A stretch of DNA of 17,273 nt from an uncultured Candidatus Woesearchaeota archaeon (GCA_903891505.1 CAITEO010000029.1:1-17273); one strand, 5' to 3'. Positions 7,386 through 14,453 are shown, counted from the first letter of the stretch. Notes: a model not told the origin generated them from the sequence alone. Made by a program: numbers and translations.

Positions 7386-7988
7386 ATGACTTGGGAGAAA
7401 CTACCACAACTGATTATTTTGTTCTTCGTTATATTTGATCCACTTCTAAGTGCTGTCGTCTTTGTAACAGCTACAAAAAACATGAAGATGACTGACAAGT
7501 TTAAAGTAGGAATGTATGCAACACTTGTCGCGCTCATTGTTTCTGCAATATTTCTTTTCTTTGGCAAATCATTTCTCACATTATTCAATACGAGCATGAA
7601 TGACCTAAGAATTGCAGGAGGAATCTTACTTGCACTCCTCGGCATAAAAATGGCGATGGGACACGATTCTGAAAATGAAGAAACCAAAAGTGGAAACTCC
7701 TCGAAGATGGCTGTCGCATCATTAATCGGAACACCATTACTAACTGGCCCTGCTGCAATAACAACAATAATAATCACTACGGGAGACTATGGTATTGCTC
7801 CAACTGGGCTTGCAATACTAATTGTGCTTGCAACAGCAGGAATATTATTCGCAATACTTTCAAGGTTCGCAGATAAATTAAACAAGACTGCGCTCCAAGT
7901 TACATCAACAATGCTTGGATTAATCACACTCGCCTGGGGTGTGAACTTTATTCTGACAGGAATACGAGGAGTATTTGGACTCGGATAA
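7386..7988 (+). CDS. MarC/UPF0056 family integral membrane protein
   Basis: A 200-residue polytopic membrane protein with about six hydrophobic segments. The MarC-family pattern is recognisable: an N-terminal segment ending in FVIFDPLLSAVVF (related to the family's F---NP-G-----), then AGGILLALLGIKMA, then a central loop with GTPLLTGPAAITTIII, the most conserved family motif. The function of MarC proteins is not settled, despite the name taken from the multiple antibiotic resistance locus. The ATG at 7386 is about 26 bases after TTTATAAG (7357-7364), so the mRNA is probably leaderless. The last 55 bases of the gene, including the stop codon, are repeated exactly at 8055-8109. Confidence 0.9.
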   Translation: MTWEKLPQLIILFFVIFDPLLSAVVFVTATKNMKMTDKFKVGMYATLVALIVSAIFLFFGKSFLTLFNTSMNDLRIAGGILLALLGIKMAMGHDSENEETKSGNSSKMAVASLIGTPLLTGPAAITTIIITTGDYGIAPTGLAILIVLATAGILFAILSRFADKLNKTALQVTSTMLGLITLAWGVNFILTGIRGVFGLG

Positions 7989-8109
7989 TCAATTAAAAAT
8001 TAGGGGACTGAGCTGAAAGCGAAGTCGCCTAGCGCGTGAACGAGGGTACTGGTTCTGGGGTGTGAACTTTATTCTGACAGGAATACGAGGAGTATTTGGA
8101 CTCGGATAA
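7934..8109. repeat. 55-bp direct repeat of the marC 3' end
   Basis: Bases 7934-7988 (last codons and stop of the MarC-type gene) recur without a mismatch at 8055-8109, 121 bases downstream. The copies are separated by 66 bases (7989-8054) that include a GC-richer stretch (about 8003-8052) with no recognised gene. The repeat ends exactly at the stop codon. Confidence 0.9.
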
Positions 8110-8110
8110 A

Positions 8111-8140
8111 CTGAAAATACATATTTTCAGCATATAGTTT
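8111..8140 (+). terminator. hairpin-plus-T terminator after marC
   Basis: CTGAAAATA (8111-8119) and TATTTTCAG (8122-8130) form a perfect 9-bp stem with a minimal loop. A T-run follows at 8137-8141. The hairpin begins right after the second copy of the marC end. Confidence 0.55.
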
Positions 8141-8170
8141 TTATCATATTTATTTTATCTTATTTTTATT

Positions 8171-8268
8171 TCTTGTTCTGTCCTCTTTGTCGCGCTCTGC
8201 GCGGTAATTACCAGCCAAAGGCTGGCAGCAACACAAAAAATAATTATATGATTAATAAGGACAAAAAC
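8171..8268 (+). repeat. two-hairpin dispersed element, copy 1
   Basis: The element starts with CTTGTTCTGTCC, carries hairpin CGCGC-TCT-GCGCG (8191-8203) and hairpin CCAGCC-AAA-GGCTGG (8211-8225), and ends with an imperfect inverted copy of the start, GGACAAAAAC (8259-8268). It lies between the convergent marC and prs genes. It matches copy 2 (reverse orientation, 13270-13370) in the left arm, both hairpins and the AT-rich right part. Confidence 0.75.
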
Positions 8269-8324
8269 AAAAAGAGAAAAACCAAAACAAAAAAAGCTAA
8301 ATTACAACAAAATCACACATTCAT

Positions 8325-9461
8325 CTATATATCGTGTTTCTCTCCGTAGAGCGAATGACGTAAATCTGGATTATATAATCCTGAAATACTTCCACCTGTC
8401 TGCATCTCATAAATTGCTCTCGAAAACAACTGAAGAACGTCAAGAACAACTATCTTTGGATTGCGCTCGAGAAATTCTTTTGATGGCATGAGTGAATTAG
8501 TTATTATTAATTCTTTGAGTGTACCATCATCAAGCAACTTTCTAAATTTTTCCTCGGCATCTTTTAGAAATAAACCGTGAGTTACAAAAAGATAAACATC
8601 CTTTGCACCTTTTTCTTTGAGAAGTTTAGTTGCATTAATTAACGTCGACCCTGATGCTATTTGATCATCAATCATTACGATGTCTTTTCCGTCAACATCT
8701 CCGAGTATACCGTGAGCCTCAAAATTATGTTTAGAATCTGGCTTTCTAAATTTATATCCTAGTGCGAATGGAAGACCCATTACTTTTGAATAATGCTTTA
8801 TCGTCTTTCCAGCGCCAATATCTGGCGCGGCAAATACACCATTAAATTTTTTAGCCCTTAAATATTCAATGAAAACTGAAGATGCAAAAAGATGATCTAT
8901 AGTCATATCCTTTGCGGATGTAAATCCTTCAACAGCAGATGTATGAAGATCTATTGTAATTAGTTTATCTGCTCCTGCAACATGTATCATATCAAGTAAA
9001 ACTTTCGCAGATATTGACTGTCTTCCTTGCCTGCGCTCCTGCTTCGAGTAACTAAGATAGGGCACTATTACAACTATCTTCGAGGGTGATGAACGTTTTA
9101 ATGCATCAAGTGTCAAAAGAAGTTCGATTATATTATCACTAGTTTTTTCAGGGTGTGCGGGATCAAATGTATTTTGCACGAGGTACACTGCTTTTTCTCT
9201 TACACTCCTCTCAACAGTTGGTAGTATTTCTCCATCTCCAAATGTTTTACAATCAATAGGTGTTAGAATTGCATCAGCTTCGTTTGCTGCACATACAAAA
9301 TTCATCTTGGCTGCTTCATGATGATTCAAACTTTTCTTTGATTTCAAATACTGCTCGGCATCAGAACATATGTTCTTGATATCATTTCTTATTATTTCTG
9401 CAGACTCTGTACCATTTCTGCATGCTGCTATCACAAAGTCTTCCTGCTGGAAAGTTGACAT
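8325..9461 (-). CDS. prs: ribose-phosphate pyrophosphokinase (PRPP synthetase)
   Basis: The enzyme makes PRPP from ribose-5-phosphate and ATP for nucleotide, histidine and tryptophan synthesis. Visible motifs are FGDGE (family FSDGE), PYLSYSKQERR (ATP/ribose-phosphate region), ISAKVLLDMIHVAGADKLIT followed by DLHT, and the PRPP-binding loop IVMIDDQIASGSTL. That loop differs from the common DDIIDTGGT pattern. At 378 aa it is longer than the usual 285-320; the surplus lies in the N-terminal region before FGDGE and at the C-terminus. I start it at ATG 9461, not GTG 9468-9470, because minus-strand AGGGGG (9470-9475) is a Shine-Dalgarno-like sequence eight bases upstream and TATTTTAA (9498-9505) predicts a leader of about 14 bases. 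The neighbours are not metabolically related. Confidence 0.9.
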   Translation of the reverse strand: MSTFQQEDFVIAACRNGTESAEIIRNDIKNICSDAEQYLKSKKSLNHHEAAKMNFVCAANEADAILTPIDCKTFGDGEILPTVERSVREKAVYLVQNTFDPAHPEKTSDNIIELLLTLDALKRSSPSKIVVIVPYLSYSKQERRQGRQSISAKVLLDMIHVAGADKLITIDLHTSAVEGFTSAKDMTIDHLFASSVFIEYLRAKKFNGVFAAPDIGAGKTIKHYSKVMGLPFALGYKFRKPDSKHNFEAHGILGDVDGKDIVMIDDQIASGSTLINATKLLKEKGAKDVYLFVTHGLFLKDAEEKFRKLLDDGTLKELIITNSLMPSKEFLERNPKIVVLDVLQLFSRAIYEMQTGGSISGLYNPDLRHSLYGEKHDI

Positions 9462-9580
9462 ATGATACACCCCCTGAAATAGTATTGAGCTGTCTCCTTA
9501 AAATAGTTTTTGCTAATAGTCCGTAAATATCCTCCAATTTCTCTAGCAAACTTTTTATTAAGAGGTTGCACACAATAATT

Positions 9581-10567
9581 ATGAAACTAAAAAATTTACT
9601 AATTGCGCTCTGCATCCTGCTTGCAATAGGTCTCGTGTTTGTAGAACTTGAACATGATGCAATCAAAACAAAAATCATAGAACCTTTAACACTCGTAGAT
9701 GATAGTGGAGATATGAGTGCATATTTTTGTCCACAGGATAATTGTGAACAGGTTTTGATTGACGAACTGAACTCATCGACAAAAATAGAGTGTGCATTCT
9801 ACGATTTAACAGAACCTAGAACAAAAGAACTTCTTCTAAAGAAAAATGCATCAGTAATAGTTTATAGTTTGAATTATGATGGCTACGGCATTCCTCGAAA
9901 CACATCAGGCCTCATGCACAGCAAATTCTGCGTGCTTGACGACAAACGTGTCATAACTGGAAGCCACAATCCAACAGCCGGAAATCAGAATAAGGATAAT
10001 ATTCTCGTGATTGACTCTAAGTACATAGTCGCGAATTACGAGCAAGAACTTGAAAATTTAAAATCCGGAAAGCTTGGAAATGAAAAGAGCAAAGTTAAAT
10101 ATGCAAAAATAATTTACAACAACTACACCCTAGAGAATTACTTCTGTCCGCAAGATTCATGTCAGAAACAAATACTTGAAGAACTGAATGCTGCGAATTC
10201 ATCAATATATTTTCTGACATATACCTTTACGGACAAAGATATTGCTAAAGTTCTTGAGCAAAAACATGCAAAAGGACTTGATGTTCGTGGCGTTATTGAA
10301 AGTTATCAAGGAAAAACATACTGGGTTTATCCAGAACTTAGCACTAGTGGAATTCCAATCATACTCGACAACGAAAAGACGTTGCAGCACAACAAAATAT
10401 TCATCATCGACAATCGAACAGTGATTACTGGAAGCTTCAATCCTACAAGAGCAGCAGATACTGTAAATGATGAAAATATAATAATCTTGCGTCAGCCAAA
10501 CATCGTCGATGAATACCTTGGAGAATTCAATTACTTGTACGTTGGGTTGAATCATAGTTTAATTTAG
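9581..10567 (+). CDS. membrane-anchored phospholipase D-like protein, two HKD motifs
   Basis: Residues 3-22 form a hydrophobic signal or anchor segment, so the 328-aa protein probably acts outside the membrane. The rest is two PLD-type halves. The first HKD motif is H113-x-K115-x4-D120 with GS at 127-128; the second is H270-x-K272-x4-D277 with GS at 284-285, followed by NDEN. The superfamily hydrolyses phosphodiesters in lipids or DNA. Each half opens with an almost identical YFCPQD[N/S]C motif (C50/C55 and C189/C194), which could form a disulfide or bind metal. The start at ATG 9581 is supported by TTTTTATT (9552-9559) about 26 bases upstream; the in-frame TTG at 9566 is less likely. The gene is convergent with the ATPase gene. 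Confidence 0.85.
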   Translation: MKLKNLLIALCILLAIGLVFVELEHDAIKTKIIEPLTLVDDSGDMSAYFCPQDNCEQVLIDELNSSTKIECAFYDLTEPRTKELLLKKNASVIVYSLNYDGYGIPRNTSGLMHSKFCVLDDKRVITGSHNPTAGNQNKDNILVIDSKYIVANYEQELENLKSGKLGNEKSKVKYAKIIYNNYTLENYFCPQDSCQKQILEELNAANSSIYFLTYTFTDKDIAKVLEQKHAKGLDVRGVIESYQGKTYWVYPELSTSGIPIILDNEKTLQHNKIFIIDNRTVITGSFNPTRAADTVNDENIIILRQPNIVDEYLGEFNYLYVGLNHSLI

Positions 10568-10593
10568 TCGTCAACAGAACATTATTTATTTCT

Positions 10594-11502
10594 TTACCTA
10601 AAGCCTTTGCTTACCTTCGTCGTCCAGAATGTCGGTAACTCGTTGTGAACAAGACCTATGAATTCATCTGAGTAAATTAGAGAGATTCCTTTCATATTTT
10701 TGTACTTGTCGAACTCGGACGAGTATTTCGTGTAGATATCTGAAATCTTTTTTCTTTCAAAGTCTTTTTGCAAGAGCGATGATTTCTTTAGAATCAGAAA
10801 GTCTGCTTGCCTTAGCGTGTTTATCTCTATGTTTGATGAATTCTGAGAGATAAATAAAATTGACAAATCTTTATGACGTGCAATGAGAAGAAGTTCTGAA
10901 AGAAGTTTGTTCGTATCTGACATTGAATTTCTCGAGGAGAAAAGTATTCCTCCTTCATCTATTACAACAAACGAATTGTTCTTTATGTCCTTTATATCTT
11001 CAACTACTTCTATCCATTTCGGTAAATCTTTTGATTTGAAGCCCATCGCGTAACAATTATCTTTTACTTCATGTAATTCTTCAAGCACACAAAGAGCGAT
11101 TGCACTCTTACCTGAACCTCTTGCGCCAACAACTATTCCTATTAACGAATCTGATGTCTTAAGTCGCTTCCAGAAATTCTTGAAGTTTCCTTCTAATGAA
11201 TCTACTACTTTTATTTTTTCAGGAAATTCAGAAATTTCGCCAGTCTTTGATTTTTTTGAATTTGGCGTTCTATCTCTTGCAACAAAAGAAACTATTTTCT
11301 CAGATAACCACCAAAGCCCTCGTCCGATTTGTTTTATTATCCACCACAATCCTTTGAGAACGTACCAGATTCCTATTCCTATGTACTTGAATATTAACAA
11401 GAACCAATTAGGAGCGTGTTTCTGTTCTTTCTCGTGCTTCTCGCTTCTTTCGGATGCACGTTCCTTTTGTTTTGTCTCTTTTCCGCTTGTTCGCTTGGCC
11501 AT
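10594..11502 (-). CDS. membrane-associated P-loop ATPase (Zot/HerA-FtsK-like?)
   Basis: The first 30 residues are a Lys/Glu-rich cytoplasmic tail. Residues about 31-75 are hydrophobic and Trp-rich (IWYVLKGLWW, GRGLWWLSEKIV), either one or two membrane segments or an amphipathic anchor. The ATPase part has Walker A GARGSGKS (126-133), Walker B FVVIDEGG (178-185, D182/E183) and a later ISQNSS strand (218-223) like a sensor motif. The small single domain with a DE-GG Walker B and R-rich helix resembles Zot/filamentous-phage pI or small HerA/FtsK-type ATPases, which move DNA or assemble virions. That assignment is inference. The ATG at 11502 is about 26 bases from minus-strand TTTATATA (11525-11532), which overlaps the sRNA promoter on the other strand. 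Confidence 0.75.
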   Translation of the reverse strand: MAKRTSGKETKQKERASERSEKHEKEQKHAPNWFLLIFKYIGIGIWYVLKGLWWIIKQIGRGLWWLSEKIVSFVARDRTPNSKKSKTGEISEFPEKIKVVDSLEGNFKNFWKRLKTSDSLIGIVVGARGSGKSAIALCVLEELHEVKDNCYAMGFKSKDLPKWIEVVEDIKDIKNNSFVVIDEGGILFSSRNSMSDTNKLLSELLLIARHKDLSILFISQNSSNIEINTLRQADFLILKKSSLLQKDFERKKISDIYTKYSSEFDKYKNMKGISLIYSDEFIGLVHNELPTFWTTKVSKGFR

Positions 11503-11524
11503 ATCTAAAATATGATGAACTTAA

Positions 11525-11540
11525 TATATAAATATTTATA
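11525..11540. promoter_or_regulatory. divergent promoter: ATPase gene (-) and C/D sRNA (+)
   Basis: TATATAAA at 11525-11532 reads TTTATATA on the minus strand, about 26 bases before ATG 11502. TATTTATA at 11533-11540 reads on the plus strand and is centred about 26 bases before 11562, the first base of the sRNA terminal stem. The two TATA boxes abut back to back. Confidence 0.65.
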
Positions 11541-11561
11541 CTCAGGAACATTTCCTCTTAT

Positions 11562-11630
11562 TGCGCAATGACGAGGTGAACACCCACTGACCCTTCGGGG
11601 GATGACGATCGGAAGTAACTGCTGAGCGCA
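11562..11630 (+). ncRNA. box C/D sRNA (rRNA/tRNA 2'-O-methylation guide)
   Basis: All four boxes are present with archaeal spacing: C ATGACGA (11568-11574), D' CTGA (11587-11590), C' ATGACGA (11602-11608), D CTGA (11622-11625). The terminal stem TGCGC/GCGCA (11562-11566/11626-11630) plus a three-base bulge gives a k-turn at C/D. A CCC-TTCG-GGG hairpin (11591-11600) with bulge GAT gives a second k-turn at C'/D'. The guides are 12 nt before D' (11575-11586) and 13 nt before D (11609-11621). By the five-base rule the predicted targets are the fifth base of UGGGUGUUCACC (D') and of CAGUUACUUCCGA (D), both U. Both C boxes use UGACGA in place of UGAUGA. A T-rich stretch follows at 11630-11645. Confidence 0.85.
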
Positions 11631-11640
11631 TTTATTCTTA

Positions 11641-11817
11641 TTTTCTAGAAAAACAATTACCGCCAACGGAGCAGGATTGAGTGAAACGAACATCTCGCAC
11701 TAGTGTGGTGTGAACCAACGAAAACCGCAGGTTTTCGAGGTTTCAGAAAACCATTAGGTTTTCTGCAACGGACGCAACCGTTCTGCAGAGCGCATTTCTT
11801 ATTCGGTGCGTACTTTT
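11641..11817. other. intergenic hairpin cluster, possible ncRNA
   Basis: No gene is seen. Two perfect hairpins lie close together: CGAAAACC-GCA-GGTTTTCG (11719-11737) and CAGAAAACC-ATTA-GGTTTTCTG (11744-11765). A third, AACGG-(6 nt)-CCGTT, is at 11767-11782. The first two share an AAAACC/GGTTTT core. At about 11784-11800 the sequence GCAGAGCGCATTTCTTATT resembles the end and 3' flank of the C/D sRNA (about 11621-11642). The stretch is GC-richer than the AT-rich promoter DNA beside it. Confidence 0.5.
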
Positions 11818-12420
11818 TCATCTCTTATTATTCGTTAGAACGTAAACTATGCCTGCGAGATATGCGGGATTGCCATTAAAAAATTGAGAAAACGCATTTT
11901 TTAGCATTCGCATATAATTTCTGGTCCCTGAATATGCCCTTCCTTCATTCAAAGAGTAATCTAACTTTTTTTCTAACTCCTCACTATCTATTTCTTCTAT
12001 AGGTGTTTCATAGAGAAGATCGTTTAAAGCTATTTCTTTCCTTCTTTCCTTTGTTAAAACGCCTAGATCGTCGCCTGTAAAATAGAATTCTTTAAATTCG
12101 TTAAATGGCGAACGTCCTTTTCCAGGATAATTGCTCACGTGTATCTCGAACAAATCATTTAACGGATAAATATTCTTTGTAAGAATCTTTTTTTCGTAAT
12201 ACTTCATCAGTTTTTTATACATTATCAATTGCTCGGATGTAGAAATATCTTTCTTTTCAGATTCTGATAAATCACGAATGTATCTTGCGTATTCTTCGTC
12301 AAAATTTAATCTTAACTCGTGAATAGACTTGTAAACTGTTTTCCTCGCTTTTTTGTTCAAAGATAATATTATTGAGAAAGATTCGAGAAGGTCGGGTAAC
12401 TCGTTTGCGTTTTCAAGCAT
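11818..12420 (-). CDS. family B protein, intact copy 2 (unknown function)
   Basis: A 200-residue, charged, mainly helical protein paralogous to the 205-aa protein at 3140-3757. The shared core runs NEFKEFYF, TKERRKEIALNDLL, PIEEI, LEKKL, SLNEG at about residues 103-157. The N-terminal helices and a short hydrophobic C-terminal segment (LAGIVYVL) also correspond. There is no signal peptide, and no catalytic motif I recognise. The ATG at 12420 is about 26 bases from a minus-strand TTTTTA (12443-12448), so it appears to have its own promoter although it lies only 62 bases after the small gene at 12483-12806. Together they form the third small-gene plus family B pair in this window, about 8 kb from the other two and on the opposite strand. 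Confidence 0.8.
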   Translation of the reverse strand: MLENANELPDLLESFSIILSLNKKARKTVYKSIHELRLNFDEEYARYIRDLSESEKKDISTSEQLIMYKKLMKYYEKKILTKNIYPLNDLFEIHVSNYPGKGRSPFNEFKEFYFTGDDLGVLTKERRKEIALNDLLYETPIEEIDSEELEKKLDYSLNEGRAYSGTRNYMRMLKNAFSQFFNGNPAYLAGIVYVLTNNKR

Positions 12421-12482
12421 AACTTTAGTATGACTAAACGCCTAAAAAGAATTCCGATTAGCAATCCGTAAGTGTTACGAAT

Positions 12483-12806
12483 TCATCCGTTAATTTTTTG
12501 CCGTTTCAAATAATCCTTATAAATACTGATTAAATGCCATTCCAAAAAATAGTTCTGAATAAATCCTAACTCATTTCTTATCTCTGTTCCTTTGACTCCA
12601 GGCACATCGAGCCTGAACGTGAGAATCCTGTGCTCAAGACTTATATTTGCAGAGTAATCCTCCTCTTTTATCTCAAACCTAAGCCCATCTCCAGTTATCC
12701 TTTTAACCTTTGCATCCGCACCTAAAACCTTAAAGTAGCAATCGAGCGCAGCCATCCCAAAAACCGCCCTTCTCTGCGCTGCCAAGTACTCGTTTATGTA
12801 GCCCAT
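12483..12806 (-). CDS. unrecognised 107-aa protein, upstream partner in cassette 3
   Basis: No family is recognised. An N-terminal helix (about 3-28, INEYLAAQRRAVFGMAALDCYF) is followed by a likely beta sheet (about 33-72, including GLRFEIKEED and HRILTFRLDV) and a C-terminal helix with several aromatic residues (about 80-104). This compact alpha-beta-alpha plan would suit a small binding protein. It loosely resembles the 121-aa protein at 2700-3065 in secondary structure order, length and position before a family B gene; sequence similarity is too low for me to claim homology. The ATG at 12806 is about 27 bases from the minus-strand TATA region GTATAAAA (about 12830-12837), giving a leaderless mRNA. 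Confidence 0.7.
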   Translation of the reverse strand: MGYINEYLAAQRRAVFGMAALDCYFKVLGADAKVKRITGDGLRFEIKEEDYSANISLEHRILTFRLDVPGVKGTEIRNELGFIQNYFLEWHLISIYKDYLKRQKING

Positions 12807-12931
12807 GATTCTTTTTTGAGACTCTGAGTTTTTATACTTTTCCAGTCCCTACTCCTGGAAAGCAAAAGCTTTATATATTCAATAGGACTTTATTTCTATT
12901 AGTAAGTATAACATTCAAGAGGGTGCTAAAC

Positions 12932-13195
12932 ATGGCCGAAGAAGAAAAAAAATACTCAAAACAGTTGATTGGTAAGACAGTCGTTTCCAAGACTGGAAAG
13001 CGATTCGGAGAAGTAGGAGATATAATCTTCGAGACGACCTCAGGAGAGCTCATTCATCTAGTGCTTGTGAATTCAACACCGTATGCGAAGAAACTAGACC
13101 TTGAGAAGAATAAAGAAGGAGATCCATTAATCCCTTTCTCAGCTGTCATTGCAGTTGGCGACTTCATGGTCGTAGCTGAAGAAGACATAATTTAA
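12932..13195 (+). CDS. PRC-barrel domain protein
   Basis: An 87-residue single-domain protein with the PRC-barrel pattern: KQLIGKTVVSKTGKRFGEVGDIIFE, then a strand pair, then DPLIPFSAVIAVGDFMVV. PRC barrels are small beta domains that mediate protein-protein contacts, found in photosynthetic reaction centre H subunits and RimM. In archaea, stand-alone PRC-barrel proteins include the CdpB cell-division factors, so a role in division or RNA handling is possible but not shown here. I choose ATG 12932 over GTG 12923 because GAGGGTG (12919-12925) is then a well-placed Shine-Dalgarno sequence six bases upstream. TTTATATA at 12870-12877 predicts a leader of about 33 bases. It is one of only three genes here with clear SD-led translation, which suggests high expression. 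Confidence 0.88.
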   Translation: MAEEEKKYSKQLIGKTVVSKTGKRFGEVGDIIFETTSGELIHLVLVNSTPYAKKLDLEKNKEGDPLIPFSAVIAVGDFMVVAEEDII

Positions 13196-13269
13196 GTTTC
13201 TTTAATGTTTATTTTTTATTATTATACTATTTGTTCTTTTAATCTATTATGATATTTTCTATTATTCTA

Positions 13270-13370
13270 TTCTGTCAATAGATTATTCTCTGATAAAATT
13301 ATTTGTTTTAGCCAGCCTTTGGCTGGATATGACTGCGCAACGCGCAGATTTATTGACAGAACAAGAAAAT
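13270..13370 (-). repeat. two-hairpin dispersed element, copy 2
   Basis: TTCTGTCAATA (13270-13280) and TATTGACAGAA (13351-13361) are a perfect 11-bp terminal inverted repeat. Between them lie hairpins CCAGCC-TTT-GGCTGG (13312-13326) and CTGCGC-AAC-GCGCAG (13333-13347). Read on the minus strand the copy aligns with copy 1, and the match extends past the repeat arm through CTTGTTCTGTC into the AT-rich flank. It lies between the convergent PRC-barrel and tyrS genes. Confidence 0.8.
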
Positions 13371-13421
13371 AAAATAAAAAGAAGTATATGAAAACTGACC
13401 TGACAAACAAAAATGACTTGT

Positions 13422-14453
13422 TTAATCTTCAGGATACGCAGCAACAAGCAACTTCTTATTCGCTTCGATCTTTTCCCTTAATGGAGCTAAGTAGGATATT
13501 AGTTCTGCTGTAACCCCCATCTTTAAATCGACTGATGCGAGTTTCTTTGATGCGAATGCCTCTTCTAGTTCTTCGTAAGTTTTGAATTCAATTTTGCCGC
13601 CGTACTTTTCAGGCCTATCAATTACAAAGTGCTTCTTGTGCTTATTCAAGTGTTTGAATATTATGTACTTCATTATTGCAAGAAGGCCGTTGCCTTCAAT
13701 TTGACCATCAACACAGAATGCTTTGTTGATCTTAGATTTTATTTTTGCATCATCATCTGTGAAGTCAATCTTTGAATTTGGCTCGCTCGAACTCATCTTC
13801 CCGCTCTCGCCAAGTCCCGGAATTAAAGGATTCATCAAATGAATTCTCTTTTCGTAATCAATCTTTGGCAAGAACTCACGGGCAAACATGAAAATCTTCC
13901 TTTGATCAACGCCACCGAACTGAGCATCAACTTCTAAGTATTGTTCATCGAGTGCCTGAAGAATTGGGTAGAGAAGCCCGCTCATCTTTGGCGTTTCAAC
14001 TTGCTTAACAACTTCAGCCCCTGCTCTTTGCGTATCTCTTGTTGTTGCAAGCGCAGACATCTTGTACATATCAAGTGTATATTCTGCGCCAAGCTGGAAA
14101 TCAGTTCCCTTAACAAACTTCAATTTATCAAGCGGAACACCTATATGTTTTAGCATTTCAGTTATTATGAACTCGTAGAACTTTGTTCTTCTATCAAGAA
14201 GCGCCCACGTGCTCTTCATATTATCAAGGTACGCATGCATATCAGCAAAGAGAATTGTTACATGGCATCCTGCTTCGAGGAAATCTGCAATCTTATACAT
14301 AGGAACAAAATAACCAAGATGAGGCTTGCCAGTTGGAGCTGTGCCCCAATATATCTTTACATCTCGCTCACTAAGAACTTCCTTTAGTTTGTCCTCTCCA
14401 ACAACCTCTTGAAGCTCCCTAGTTATTAGTTCAAACTTATGTTTTGCATCCAT
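13422..14453 (-). CDS. tyrS: tyrosyl-tRNA synthetase, archaeal type
   Basis: A class I aminoacyl-tRNA synthetase that charges tRNA-Tyr. The HIGH motif appears as PHLG (44-47, in GTAPTGKPHLG) and the KMSKS motif as KMSSS (219-223). Residues matching the tyrosine pocket of the archaeal enzyme are Y35, Y162, Q166, D169 and Q184 (GGVDQRK). There is no S4-like C-terminal domain, as expected for archaeal and eukaryotic TyrRS, which read the C1-G72 pair. The longest frame begins at ATG 14477, but minus-strand TTTATATG (14475-14482) overlaps that codon and is centred about 26 bases from ATG 14453. I therefore start at 14453 (343 aa), leaderless. It is divergent from PAN across a copy of the hairpin element. 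Confidence 0.95.
   Translation of the reverse strand: MDAKHKFELITRELQEVVGEDKLKEVLSERDVKIYWGTAPTGKPHLGYFVPMYKIADFLEAGCHVTILFADMHAYLDNMKSTWALLDRRTKFYEFIITEMLKHIGVPLDKLKFVKGTDFQLGAEYTLDMYKMSALATTRDTQRAGAEVVKQVETPKMSGLLYPILQALDEQYLEVDAQFGGVDQRKIFMFAREFLPKIDYEKRIHLMNPLIPGLGESGKMSSSEPNSKIDFTDDDAKIKSKINKAFCVDGQIEGNGLLAIMKYIIFKHLNKHKKHFVIDRPEKYGGKIEFKTYEELEEAFASKKLASVDLKMGVTAELISYLAPLREKIEANKKLLVAAYPED

Noticed and set aside
8003..8054. Possible C/D or H/ACA RNA in the GC-richer spacer between the marC 3'-end copies
   Set aside because: CTGA-like boxes are present but no matching C box or terminal stem could be placed.
8191..8225. Simple intrinsic terminator for marC or prs
   Set aside because: The same two-hairpin unit also occurs between divergent promoters (14564-14681), and no T-run directly follows the second hairpin.
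11505..11693. 62-codon minus-strand frame
   Set aside because: It runs across the C/D sRNA and the divergent promoter, has no promoter or Shine-Dalgarno sequence of its own, and shows no recognisable protein features.
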